This document shows positions 1 through 6,294 of a DNA stretch of 14,650 bases, in pieces. The stretch comes from JBFMAE01 sp040756085 (lineage in GTDB: Bacteria > Desulfobacterota > BSN033 > UBA1163). The position numbers were made by a program, and so were the translations under genes. The notes below the pieces were generated by a model. The model made no database searches and had not been told where the DNA came from. It saw only the letters and a list, made by a program, of their open reading frames with translations. The stretch spans positions 1-14,650 of the forward strand of contig JBFMAE010000166.1 of the NCBI GenBank assembly GCA_040756085.1, in the 5' to 3' direction. Position 1 is the first letter of the stretch. Each line of letters opens with the position of its first letter.

Positions 1-666
1 TCTGTAACCCAACTCTTTCGAAGGTCTTCGTCCCCGTCCCATCCCATAACCTTTCGGCACAATTTAAAAAATTACCCAGTCCATTATTTTGACAAAAGAA
101 AATCAGCTCAAATAATCACCTGTTGAATTAATGTAATTCCAATTTTCCCCATACGATGACTACCAAAAGGACGATCAATTGAATCAACATAATGGAATGT
201 TCGGCCATAAATGATCCCCACAAAATTAAAGAACCGTATTACTTTGGACGAAACCACGGTAATCTGGTTCCTTTGATTCGAGATCGGCAACCCAGCCATC
301 CCAAAATCTGGAGCCCGTGCCTACACGTCGTAGTTCTTGCTCGTCCGGCAGGCGGGCGTTTCGGCACGCAGGCGTGGCTTTTCCCGCCTGTGCCATCTCT
401 GGAACTGTGGGCCCGCCAATTTCCGACGGGCAGGCGTCCCACGATTACTCTTGGTTTGGCTTTATTGGTTTCTGTTTTTATTCAAAATTTAGCAATTAAT
501 ATGCCATTTAATTTAAATTCTTGTAACCTATTGAAATCAAAAATATATTAAGATGTCTTGTCTTCGATTTAGGTAAATATTTTATTCCGAAAATTGTCTC
601 TAAAGATATGCAATTTTTAAAAGTGGAAGAACTGAAGGGAAGGGTAAAGGAAGGGGCGAATAGCGA
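1..666. other. Gene-poor stretch without a convincing coding region
   Basis: No reading frame here looks like a real gene. Short open frames exist on both strands (for example minus 108-299 and plus 192-551), but they overlap each other, have no clear ribosome binding site and match no family I recognise. The ends are AT-rich, while roughly 310-440 is GC-rich and carries repeat-like sequence. An open frame without a start codon runs on the plus strand from about 527 to 670 (ending in residues KEGANSD) and runs into the 3' end of the next gene; it could be a gene remnant, but I cannot name it. This may be an intergenic region with decayed sequence. Confidence 0.5.
345..438. repeat. GC-rich GGCAGGCG-type repeat patch
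   Basis: Several copies of a GGCAGGCG-like word occur within about 95 bases: GGCAGGCGGGCG at 347-358, GCAGGCGTGG at 368-377, the complement CCCGCCTGTGCC at 383-394, and GGGCAGGCGTC at 428-438. The pair 363-377 and 383-394 can form an imperfect hairpin with a five-base loop. The same word (GGCAGGCAGGCG) returns near the other end of the window at 14444-14455. This indicates a dispersed repeat family; its function is not visible. Confidence 0.55.
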
Positions 667-1518
667 TTAGTCTCTGGTTAACGTTTCCAAAATCCCTTTG
701 AGATAACCGATGCTCCGGCTGGCGATGGTCTGGGGATCGGGATTGAAGTCGAAGACCTCTACGGAAATATAATGTTTATATCCATTATCGATCAATGCCT
801 TCAGGATAGGTGCGAATCTGGTTTCTCCAAAACCAGGACCCCTACCATTGGCATCATTGACATGGATATGGTAGAGTGTCCTCGACTCCAGAGCACGGAG
901 CAGGGCTTCGGTCACCGATTTTTCCTCTGCTGATGCGCTGCGGCAGTCGAACATCATTTTAAAATTAGGGTGTCTGATCTCTTTGACCATACGGAGGGCT
1001 TCCTTGACAGTGTTGATGAAGTTTGTATTGGTATGGATGAGGGGTTCAATGCAGTAGATCACATTCCTTTGCTGAGCCGCCTTAAGACAGACCTCAAACG
1101 TCTCCCGGGCATGCTTCCATGACTCCAGAAAATTCCACCCCTCTTGAACCGTCCTCTGGTGCGGGGAGCCATGGACAAGAACCTTCCCGCCGATGTCTGC
1201 ACAAAAGTGGATGAGTGCTTCGATATACTCCTGGGTCCGGATACGGATAATCTCATCCGGATGGTTGATGTGGAGACCTTCGGGCTTTACCAGAAGCCAG
1301 TGAAGTCCCACAATTTCAACCCCGGCCTTTTCGGCAGCACGGCGGATGGCAGTGCGCCTCGCCGGTGATATTTCAGTTACGGAATCGGCCAGGGTAAAGG
1401 GTGCGATCTCAACCCCGGAATAGCCCAACTGGGCTGCATAGTCAAAAACTTCCTCAATTGGCCATCCTTCGAAAAGCTCGTTACAAATCGAAATCTTTAT
1501 TGAACTCTTCCCAAACAT
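667..1518 (-). CDS. Sugar phosphate isomerase/epimerase family protein (TIM barrel)
   Basis: This is a 283-residue protein of the xylose-isomerase-like TIM-barrel superfamily (AP endonuclease 2 fold), which includes hydroxypyruvate isomerases, D-tagatose 3-epimerases and inosose dehydratases. The expected divalent-metal ligands can be picked out: Glu158 (CIEPL), Asp191 (MMFD), His219 (HIHVND) and Glu254 (SVEVFDF). Their spacing closely resembles the E152/D185/H211/E246 set of D-psicose 3-epimerase. The N-terminus lacks a signal peptide, so the enzyme should be cytoplasmic. The start is supported by AAGGAG about seven bases upstream (1526-1531 on the plus strand) and by a near-perfect promoter further upstream. 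The gene is transcribed alone, divergently from argS. The substrate cannot be assigned; this superfamily is functionally broad and no linked sugar genes are present. Confidence 0.88.
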   Translation of the reverse strand: MFGKSSIKISICNELFEGWPIEEVFDYAAQLGYSGVEIAPFTLADSVTEISPARRTAIRRAAEKAGVEIVGLHWLLVKPEGLHINHPDEIIRIRTQEYIEALIHFCADIGGKVLVHGSPHQRTVQEGWNFLESWKHARETFEVCLKAAQQRNVIYCIEPLIHTNTNFINTVKEALRMVKEIRHPNFKMMFDCRSASAEEKSVTEALLRALESRTLYHIHVNDANGRGPGFGETRFAPILKALIDNGYKHYISVEVFDFNPDPQTIASRSIGYLKGILETLTRD

Positions 1519-1549
1519 GCAATATCTCCTTAACCGAATATGATTGATA

Positions 1550-1579
1550 ATTATATTCCCGAAATCTTTGCCCTGTCAA
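1550..1579 (-). promoter_or_regulatory. Consensus sigma70-type promoter for the isomerase gene
   Basis: Read on the minus strand, a perfect TTGACA (plus 1574-1579) is followed after 18 bases by a perfect TATAAT (plus 1550-1555). The start codon of the isomerase gene lies 31 bases downstream of the -10 box. Both boxes match the consensus in all six positions, which is rare by chance in this position and orientation. Confidence 0.75.
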
Positions 1580-1596
1580 ATCCCCTCCCATATTTC

Positions 1597-1626
1597 TTGA
1601 CTTTTCCTCTTCTTCCTCATAATAAT
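1597..1626 (+). promoter_or_regulatory. Candidate argS promoter
   Basis: TTGACT (1597-1602) and AATAAT (1621-1626) are separated by 18 bases and face argS. Each matches the sigma70 consensus in five of six positions. The site sits directly behind the outward-facing promoter of the divergent isomerase gene. Confidence 0.45.
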
Positions 1627-1673
1627 TGAATTATCCTCCCTTTCTAAGGGGGAGTAAGGATTAAGAGCGGAAG

Positions 1674-3626
1674 ATGATCAGGGAAGGGGTTGCCAGAATA
1701 TTAAAAGAAATTTTGAAAGTTGAAGAGATACCTTTCAATGTGCCTCCCCCGATAGGATTGGGGGATTTCTCCAGCGCCATCTGCCTCTCTGTTGCAAAAC
1801 AAAGAAGACAGTCTCCATTGAAGATTGCTCAGGAGATGGCTGAGCAGTTGAGATCGAATCTTCCTCCGTATATTGAGGAGATGACCGTTTCCGCTCCCGG
1901 GTACCTCAATTTCAAAGTGGATTGGCGAGGTTTGGCTCAGGACCTCATCCCTGAAATCCTTGAGAAGGGGGACTATTTCGGAAAGCCCCCTTCGACACCC
2001 CAAGAAAAGGTCTTCATTGAACACACGAGTGTCAATCCAAACAAGGCCATGCATATCGGTCACCTCCGGAATGCGGTTTTAGGAGATACCGTGGCCAGAC
2101 TTCTCAAATGGCTCGGCTTTTCGACAGAGGTTTGCAATTATATTGACGATACCGGGCTTCAGGTGGTCGATGTGGTGACCGCCTTGCTTTATCTCGATCC
2201 CCCTTTCTTTAATGAAACCTTTTCCGATTTTAAAACCATCTGGGGAAAGATCCCGGAGGATCAACCCCTCGACTATTTCTGCTGGGATCTCTATGCCCGT
2301 TTCCAGAACGAGCTTGAAAAAAATCCATCATTACTGGAGAAAAGAAAAGATGTCCTTCACAAGATTGAAAGGGGTCAGCATCCCATCTCAGTTTTGGCTA
2401 AGGATCTGAGCGAGAAGATTGTTCAAGCCCATCTGGAGACGGTAGCACCACTCTCCATCTTTTATGATCTTCTCAACTGGGAATCGGATATCATCGGCCG
2501 GGGTTTCTGGGAAGCCACCTTCGAGCTTCTGAAGGAGAGAGGAGCCCTCCGATTTGAAGAGGAAGGCCCGAATGAAGGATGCTGGGTCGTTCCCTTTGGT
2601 GGCCTCGTGGAGACGGAGGAAGGGGTAAAAAGCTTGGACAAGATCCTGGTTCGGTCGAATGGGAGTGTCACCTATACAGGGAAAGATGTTGCCTATCAAC
2701 TCTGGAAGTTCGGCCTTCTCAAAAAAGATTTCTTATTCAAGGTCTGGAATACTCAGGCTAATGGAAGGGTGCTCTGGACTACGGCACCGGATGGAAAACC
2801 CGGCGATCTTCATTTTGGCCACGCTGACAAGGTGATTAATGTGATCGATACCCGGCAGAGTTATCCCCAGCAGGTGGTCAGTGAATGTCTTCGACAGATG
2901 GGTTTTGAGAGACAAGCGGACCAATCCATCCATCTCTCGTATGAGGTAGTCAACCTCTCTTCACAGGCAGCACGGCTTCTGGGCATGGAGGAGGCCGATG
3001 AGAAGAAGTCTGTTGCCATGTCAGGCCGCTCCGGGATAGGGGTGAAGGCGAGGGATTTCATCCAGATCGTCAAGCAGAAGGTGATTGAGAAGGCAGACCA
3101 TCTCCTGGAAGAGACGGTAGCCGCTGCCCTGGCCTCGGCAGCCATTCGGTATTACCTGCTGAAATTCACGCTGGAGAATCAGATCGTCTTCGATTTCGAT
3201 GAGGCCCTGAAGACGACCGGGGATACAGGGGTCTATTTAGAATATGCCCATGCCCGGGCTTGCAGCATCCTGAGAAAAGCCGAAGAACGAAAGATCGAAC
3301 CCTATTGGAAAAAAGAAGTCGTTCCTCTTCAATTGACCGGGACGGAAAGAAACCTTCTCGAAGCTTTATCGAGATTCTCTTCTGTGGTGACGAAGACCGG
3401 TAAAAACCTGAGGGTTTCTCAATTAACAGAATATGCCTTTGATCTGGCGACCTCATTTACCAACTTTTACGAACACCCGGATCCCGGGGCCGAAGTCCAA
3501 ATTCCATTCATTCACCTCCAGGATCACGATCTCCAGGCCTTTCGGCTATCCCTGGTGAAAGCGTTTCAGAAGGTAATGGCCAATATGCTCAACCTGATGG
3601 GAATGCCAACGCTTGAGAAAATTTAA
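1674..3626 (+). CDS. argS: Arginyl-tRNA synthetase
   Basis: Class I aminoacyl-tRNA synthetase that charges tRNA-Arg with arginine at the expense of ATP, in the cytoplasm. The 650-residue product has the ArgRS N-terminal tRNA-contact domain (about 1-100, including the APGYLNF segment), the Rossmann catalytic core with the HIGH signature at 127-130 in the typical context NPNKAMHIGHLRNAVLGD, the conserved YIDDTGLQV segment (156-164), GKDVAYQLWKFG (336-347), and a C-terminal DALR anticodon-binding domain beginning near YLEYAHARA (521-529). The KMSKS-equivalent loop reads AMSGRSGIGVKA (448-459). The protein is longer than common bacterial ArgRS of about 550-590 residues and resembles the archaeal-like subgroup. 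An in-frame stop at 1662 makes ATG 1674 the first possible start, although the ribosome binding site is weak (GGAAG directly before it). Confidence 0.96.
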   Translation: MIREGVARILKEILKVEEIPFNVPPPIGLGDFSSAICLSVAKQRRQSPLKIAQEMAEQLRSNLPPYIEEMTVSAPGYLNFKVDWRGLAQDLIPEILEKGDYFGKPPSTPQEKVFIEHTSVNPNKAMHIGHLRNAVLGDTVARLLKWLGFSTEVCNYIDDTGLQVVDVVTALLYLDPPFFNETFSDFKTIWGKIPEDQPLDYFCWDLYARFQNELEKNPSLLEKRKDVLHKIERGQHPISVLAKDLSEKIVQAHLETVAPLSIFYDLLNWESDIIGRGFWEATFELLKERGALRFEEEGPNEGCWVVPFGGLVETEEGVKSLDKILVRSNGSVTYTGKDVAYQLWKFGLLKKDFLFKVWNTQANGRVLWTTAPDGKPGDLHFGHADKVINVIDTRQSYPQQVVSECLRQMGFERQADQSIHLSYEVVNLSSQAARLLGMEEADEKKSVAMSGRSGIGVKARDFIQIVKQKVIEKADHLLEETVAAALASAAIRYYLLKFTLENQIVFDFDEALKTTGDTGVYLEYAHARACSILRKAEERKIEPYWKKEVVPLQLTGTERNLLEALSRFSSVVTKTGKNLRVSQLTEYAFDLATSFTNFYEHPDPGAEVQIPFIHLQDHDLQAFRLSLVKAFQKVMANMLNLMGMPTLEKI

Positions 3627-3706
3627 GGGTTCCAGGGGTCTAGGATTCAAGGGGCCAAGTGAAATTTCAAACACTGGAACCCTAGAACCCTCGAATCCTT
3701 GAACCC
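3627..3706. repeat. Palindromic octamer array, copy 1 (T-N-GAAYCC units)
   Basis: The right arm is four consecutive octamers: TGGAACCC (3675-3682), TAGAACCC (3683-3690), TCGAATCC (3691-3698) and TTGAACCC (3699-3706). The left arm is four octamers of the complementary form: GGGTTCCA (3627-3634), GGGGTCTA, GGATTCAA and GGGGCCAA (3651-3658). Together they form a long imperfect stem with a loop of about 16 bases. The left arm begins immediately after the argS stop codon, and the array ends 26 bases before the amrB start. No T-run follows, so it is not a canonical intrinsic terminator. A related element occurs at 7589-7710. Confidence 0.85.
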
Positions 3707-3719
3707 TTATTTAAGAAAT

Positions 3720-3726
3720 GGAGGAG
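3720..3726 (+). promoter_or_regulatory. Ribosome binding site deciding the amrB start
   Basis: GGAGGAG lies six bases before ATG 3733. An alternative in-frame ATG at 3718 overlaps this Shine-Dalgarno sequence itself and has no such site upstream, so 3733 is preferred. Confidence 0.7.
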
Positions 3727-3732
3727 AAAGCC

Positions 3733-4578
3733 ATGAATCTAAGAAAAAGAGCATTACCGAGAGGCTGGTATCCTTTTGATGGAAAGGATTGCAAGAGGGA
3801 GATCGAGTCTTATTTAGAAGGATGGACGCCTTCGCACTTCCCTTCCGGTGTAGGAAGGGGAGGGATCGTTCCCCATGCTGGCTGGTATTTTTCTGGAAGG
3901 CTTGCTGCAAGGGTCTTCTATTCATTGAAATCAAAAAGCAAGGCTGAAGTCGTTGTCCTTTACGGAGGCCACCTTTCCACTGAAGACCTCCCCCGGGTTG
4001 TGACAGAGGAGGCCTGTGAGACTCCATTCGGTGATATCGAGATTCATACAGGATTTGTGAAGAACCTGACGAAAAGAATGGATGTAAAAAAGGAGAGTCC
4101 CACCAGCGGGGACAATACTATCGAGATTCAACTGGCCATGGTGAAATACTTTTTCCCTGAAGCGAAACTTGTTGCTATCCGATCGCCCCTCTCTCTTACA
4201 GCAGATAAATTGGGCAGAGAGGTCGCCGGGATTGCCCAGGAAGAAGGAATTTCCATCCTTGCGATTGGATCAACCGATTTGACCCACTATGGCCCTAATT
4301 ATGGATTTTTGAATAAAGGGATTGGGCCCGGTTCTGTGGAGTGGGTGAAGAAGGAGAATGATAAGGGGTTTATCGAACGGGCATTGAAAATGGATACAGA
4401 AGACCTCTTGAAACATGCCCTGGAGAACGATAGCGCCTGCAGTGCAGGAGCTGCAGCCTCAGCGATTGCCACCTGCAAGGCCCTGGGAGGGGAGAAAGGG
4501 ATCCTCCTCGATTACTACACCAGCTACGACATTATGCCAGACGATAGTTTCGTAGGATACGCCGGAATCATTTATTAA
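3733..4578 (+). CDS. amrB: AmmeMemoRadiSam system protein B (MEMO family)
   Basis: This 281-residue protein belongs to the MEMO family, structurally related to class III extradiol dioxygenases. The family landmarks are present in order: RGWYP near the N-terminus, GIVPHAGWYFSG, YGGHLS, the TPFGDIEI segment, DNTIEIQL, STDLTHYG, the C-terminal SACSAGAA, and VGYAGIIY at the end. The residues equivalent to the human MEMO1 metal ligands His49, His81 and Cys244 are all retained, as His48, His80 and Cys236, so metal binding is likely. Family members are often encoded beside an AMMECR1-domain protein and a radical SAM enzyme; neither is in this window. The gene follows argS after a repeat element and is convergent with sixA. 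The biochemical role of bacterial members is not established, so only the family assignment is firm. Confidence 0.92.
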   Translation: MNLRKRALPRGWYPFDGKDCKREIESYLEGWTPSHFPSGVGRGGIVPHAGWYFSGRLAARVFYSLKSKSKAEVVVLYGGHLSTEDLPRVVTEEACETPFGDIEIHTGFVKNLTKRMDVKKESPTSGDNTIEIQLAMVKYFFPEAKLVAIRSPLSLTADKLGREVAGIAQEEGISILAIGSTDLTHYGPNYGFLNKGIGPGSVEWVKKENDKGFIERALKMDTEDLLKHALENDSACSAGAAASAIATCKALGGEKGILLDYYTSYDIMPDDSFVGYAGIIY

Positions 4579-4587
4579 TCTGATTAC

Positions 4588-4649
4588 GTGTTGGGTGAAT
4601 CGTGTTGGTGATTCGTATTTCACCATTCACTAACACCAGTCACCAGCAC
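4588..4649. repeat. Inverted repeat of GTGAATC/GTCACCA-type units between convergent genes
   Basis: The left arm (4588-4615) is built from words such as GTGTTGG, GTGAATC and GTGATTC; the right arm (4624-4649) from ATTCACT, AACACCA, GTCACCA and GCAC. The reverse complement of the right arm aligns with the left arm over about 25 bases with a few mismatches, giving a hairpin with a loop of about eight bases. The right arm overlaps the 3' end of sixA. It lies between the convergent amrB and sixA genes, where it could act as a bidirectional transcription barrier, although there is no T-run. It is a different sequence family from the octamer array at 3627-3706. Confidence 0.75.
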
Positions 4650-5118
4650 CATGAGTGGTCATTTCCGGTGTCAGAATCCAACGGACTCCCCATCCTACCT
4701 CCTCTCTCTGCTCCAGACAGACGATGGCTCCATAGCGGAAGAATACCGGTCTCCCATTTTCATTTCCACAGAGGAGGAAAGAGGTCAGTTTCTCGAGGAA
4801 TGGAAGATGGCCCACGAGCATGAGGTCTTCCCGCTCTTTTAAAATTCGTTCTGCCCAGGGCCGGACATTATCGTTCGGATTGAGACCCTGGACTGCCAGA
4901 ACAGGTAGGTCAGGAATTTTTAAGGCGTCTGCAATGATTTCTGCAGTCTTTCTTGCTCGCAATTTTCCACTGTGATAGACTTTTGAAGGTCGGATGTTAA
5001 GACCTGTCGCTTTTTTTGAAACACCTCTGATCTCTCCTTCCCCCTTTGCTGTCAAGGAACGTTCTGGATCTTCGACCTCAGACTTAGCCTCTCCATGCTG
5101 GACGAGATAGAGTTTCAT
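4630..5118 (-). CDS. sixA: Phosphohistidine phosphatase SixA-like (histidine phosphatase superfamily)
   Basis: A 162-residue member of the histidine phosphatase superfamily, most like SixA, which removes phosphate from phosphohistidine in phosphotransfer proteins. The N-terminal motif reads LVQHGEA with the nucleophile His8; the usual Arg before this histidine is Gln. The segment KLRARKTAEII (52-62) supplies the phosphate-binding arginines, and VGHLPFL (102-108) contains the second catalytic histidine, His104. The tail WILTPE matches the expected SixA end, after which six residues (157-162, GAGDWC) and the stop codon come from an inverted repeat. AAGGAGG (plus 5126-5132) sits seven bases upstream of the ATG. 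The gene is divergent from hbd. No histidine kinase or Hpt partner is in the window. Confidence 0.87.
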   Translation of the reverse strand: MKLYLVQHGEAKSEVEDPERSLTAKGEGEIRGVSKKATGLNIRPSKVYHSGKLRARKTAEIIADALKIPDLPVLAVQGLNPNDNVRPWAERILKEREDLMLVGHLPFLEKLTSFLLCGNENGRPVFFRYGAIVCLEQREEVGWGVRWILTPEMTTHGAGDWC

Positions 5119-5156
5119 CTGGATACCTCCTTATTCAGAGTCGGATGATTATTTAA

Positions 5157-5183
5157 ATTATGAAAAGGAATCTTATTTGTCAA
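5157..5183 (-). promoter_or_regulatory. Candidate sixA promoter
   Basis: On the minus strand TTGACA (plus 5178-5183) is perfect, followed after 15 bases by CATAAT (plus 5157-5162). The spacer is shorter than ideal; TAATTT with a 17-base spacer is an alternative -10. The -35 box lies only 12 bases from the -35 box of the opposite hbd promoter. Confidence 0.45.
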
Positions 5184-5195
5184 CCTGCCCCACCC

Positions 5196-5223
5196 TTGAC
5201 AAGACAAAGCTTTCATTGATAAT
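5196..5223 (+). promoter_or_regulatory. Promoter for the hbd-liv-acyl-CoA synthetase unit
   Basis: A perfect TTGACA (5196-5201) is followed after 16 bases by GATAAT (5218-5223), which matches five of six -10 positions. It faces hbd, whose start is 60 bases downstream of the -10 box, leaving a 5' leader of about 50 bases that contains a palindrome. Confidence 0.6.
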
Positions 5224-5250
5224 CTCTCTCTAATTCGACGATTAAAAGGC

Positions 5251-5264
5251 GCTGAGCGCTTAGC
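5251..5264. promoter_or_regulatory. Palindrome in the hbd leader, possible operator
   Basis: GCTGAGCGCTTAGC is a 14-base near-perfect palindrome centred on AGCGCT; only the fourth and eleventh positions mismatch. It lies about 28 bases after the -10 box and just before the hbd Shine-Dalgarno AAGGGAGG (5268-5275). It could be a repressor site or a small leader hairpin; the regulator is unknown and none is encoded in the window. Confidence 0.35.
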
Positions 5265-5283
5265 ACAAAGGGAGGGAAGAGAT

Positions 5284-6141
5284 ATGGAGATCAAGAAAAT
5301 TTGTGTATTGGGTGCAGGTTTGATGGGTTCTGGAATTGCTCAGGTTTCGGCTGAAGCGGGTTATGAAGTTTCCATGCGGGACATTGAGGATCGTTTCGTC
5401 CAAAGTGGGCTGAACATCATCAAAAAGAATTATGAGCGGGCGATCAGCAAGGGAAAATTGACAAAGGAACAGACTGATGCCTTCCTGTCGAAAATAAAAG
5501 GAACCGTGGATGTGGTGGAAGCGGTGAAGAGCGCCCAGGTGGTTATCGAGGCTGTGATTGAGAACATGGATCTGAAAAAACAGGTTTATAAGGAACTGGA
5601 TCAGCTCTGCGAGAAAGAAACGATTCTTGCCTCCAATACCTCGGGGCTGTCCATCACGGAGATCGCCTCCATGACCAAACGGCCTGAGAAGGTCATCGGC
5701 ATGCATTTTTTCAATCCCGTGCCGGTCATGAAGCTTGTCGAGATCATTAAGGGACAGTCCACTTCTGAAGAGACGTTTAAAATCATTAAAGACCTGGCCG
5801 AGAAATTGGGGAAAACATCTATCACCGTGAACGAGGCGCCGGGATTCGCTGTGAATCGCATCCTGGTTCCCATGATCAACGAAGCCATTTTCGTCCTTCA
5901 GGAGGGAATCGCTTCTGCTGAGGACATTGATCAAGGGATGGTGCTCGGAGCCAATCATCCAATCGGCCCCCTGGCCTTAGCAGACCTGGTAGGACTCGAC
6001 ACCCTTCTGATGGTTCAGGAGAATCTATACAAAGAATTAGGGGATTCTAAATATCGGCCATGCCCGCTTCTGCGAAAGATGGTCCGGGCAGGACACCTGG
6101 GAAGAAAAACCGGCAAAGGGTTCTACGACTACTCTAAGTAA
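5284..6141 (+). CDS. hbd: 3-hydroxybutyryl-CoA dehydrogenase
   Basis: A 285-residue NAD(P)-dependent 3-hydroxyacyl-CoA dehydrogenase that interconverts (S)-3-hydroxyacyl-CoA and 3-oxoacyl-CoA in beta-oxidation or butyrate-type metabolism, in the cytoplasm. The Rossmann dinucleotide motif GAGLMGSG is at 10-17. The catalytic set known from human HADH (Ser137, His158, Glu170, Asn208) is matched with identical spacing by Ser120, His141 (in GMHFFNPVP), Glu153 and Asn191 (in APGFAVNRI). The C-terminal dimerisation domain includes LADLVGLDT and GRKTGKGFYDY. It is a stand-alone dehydrogenase with no fused enoyl-CoA hydratase. AAGGGAGG lies eight bases upstream of the start. As the first gene ahead of the transporter and acyl-CoA synthetases, it suggests that the imported compound is oxidised as a CoA thioester. 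Confidence 0.95.
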   Translation: MEIKKICVLGAGLMGSGIAQVSAEAGYEVSMRDIEDRFVQSGLNIIKKNYERAISKGKLTKEQTDAFLSKIKGTVDVVEAVKSAQVVIEAVIENMDLKKQVYKELDQLCEKETILASNTSGLSITEIASMTKRPEKVIGMHFFNPVPVMKLVEIIKGQSTSEETFKIIKDLAEKLGKTSITVNEAPGFAVNRILVPMINEAIFVLQEGIASAEDIDQGMVLGANHPIGPLALADLVGLDTLLMVQENLYKELGDSKYRPCPLLRKMVRAGHLGRKTGKGFYDYSK

Positions 6142-6172
6142 TAAGAATTTTTAGAGCTTTCTTTCAAAGCCA

Positions 6173-6201
6173 TTGACAATCATTGCCCAAACTGCTAAAA
6201 A
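6173..6201 (+). promoter_or_regulatory. Candidate internal promoter before livK
   Basis: A perfect TTGACA (6173-6178) is followed after 17 bases by TAAAAA (6196-6201), a four-of-six -10 match. It lies in the 96-base gap after hbd and could give the transporter its own transcript in addition to read-through. Confidence 0.4.
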
Positions 6202-6222
6202 TGGCTCCGTTATCCATTTGAG

Positions 6223-6287
6223 AAAGGAGGTGGAGAAATGGTGAGGAGAGGAATGGAGAAACCTTATAAAAAATCTTTCATAGGAGG
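6223..6287 (+). promoter_or_regulatory. Two tandem Shine-Dalgarno sequences before livK
   Basis: AAAGGAGGTG (6223-6232) precedes ATG 6238 by five bases, and AGGAGG (6282-6287) precedes the in-frame ATG 6295 by seven bases. Both are strong. Only the second start places the lysine-rich n-region of the signal peptide at the very N-terminus, so it is used here; initiation at the first would add 19 residues. Confidence 0.65.
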
Positions 6288-6294
6288 TGGGGAG

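Noticed and set aside
108..299. Minus-strand open frame of 63 codons in the gene-poor left end
   Set aside because: No ribosome binding site, overlaps an equally long frame on the other strand and matches no family I know.
345..438. CRISPR-like array of GGCAGGCG words
   Set aside because: Units are short, irregularly spaced and in both orientations, with no spacer pattern and no cas genes.
192..551. Plus-strand open frame of 119 codons
   Set aside because: Its middle part is translated GC-rich repeat sequence and its start has no binding site; likely chance.
3627..3706. Octamer hairpin as an intrinsic terminator of argS
   Set aside because: The stem is imperfect and no T-run follows it, and a related structure sits inside the liv unit where full termination is unlikely.
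5260..5958. Long minus-strand frame of 232 codons opposite hbd
   Set aside because: It lies antisense to a clear dehydrogenase with intact catalytic residues; a codon-structure shadow.
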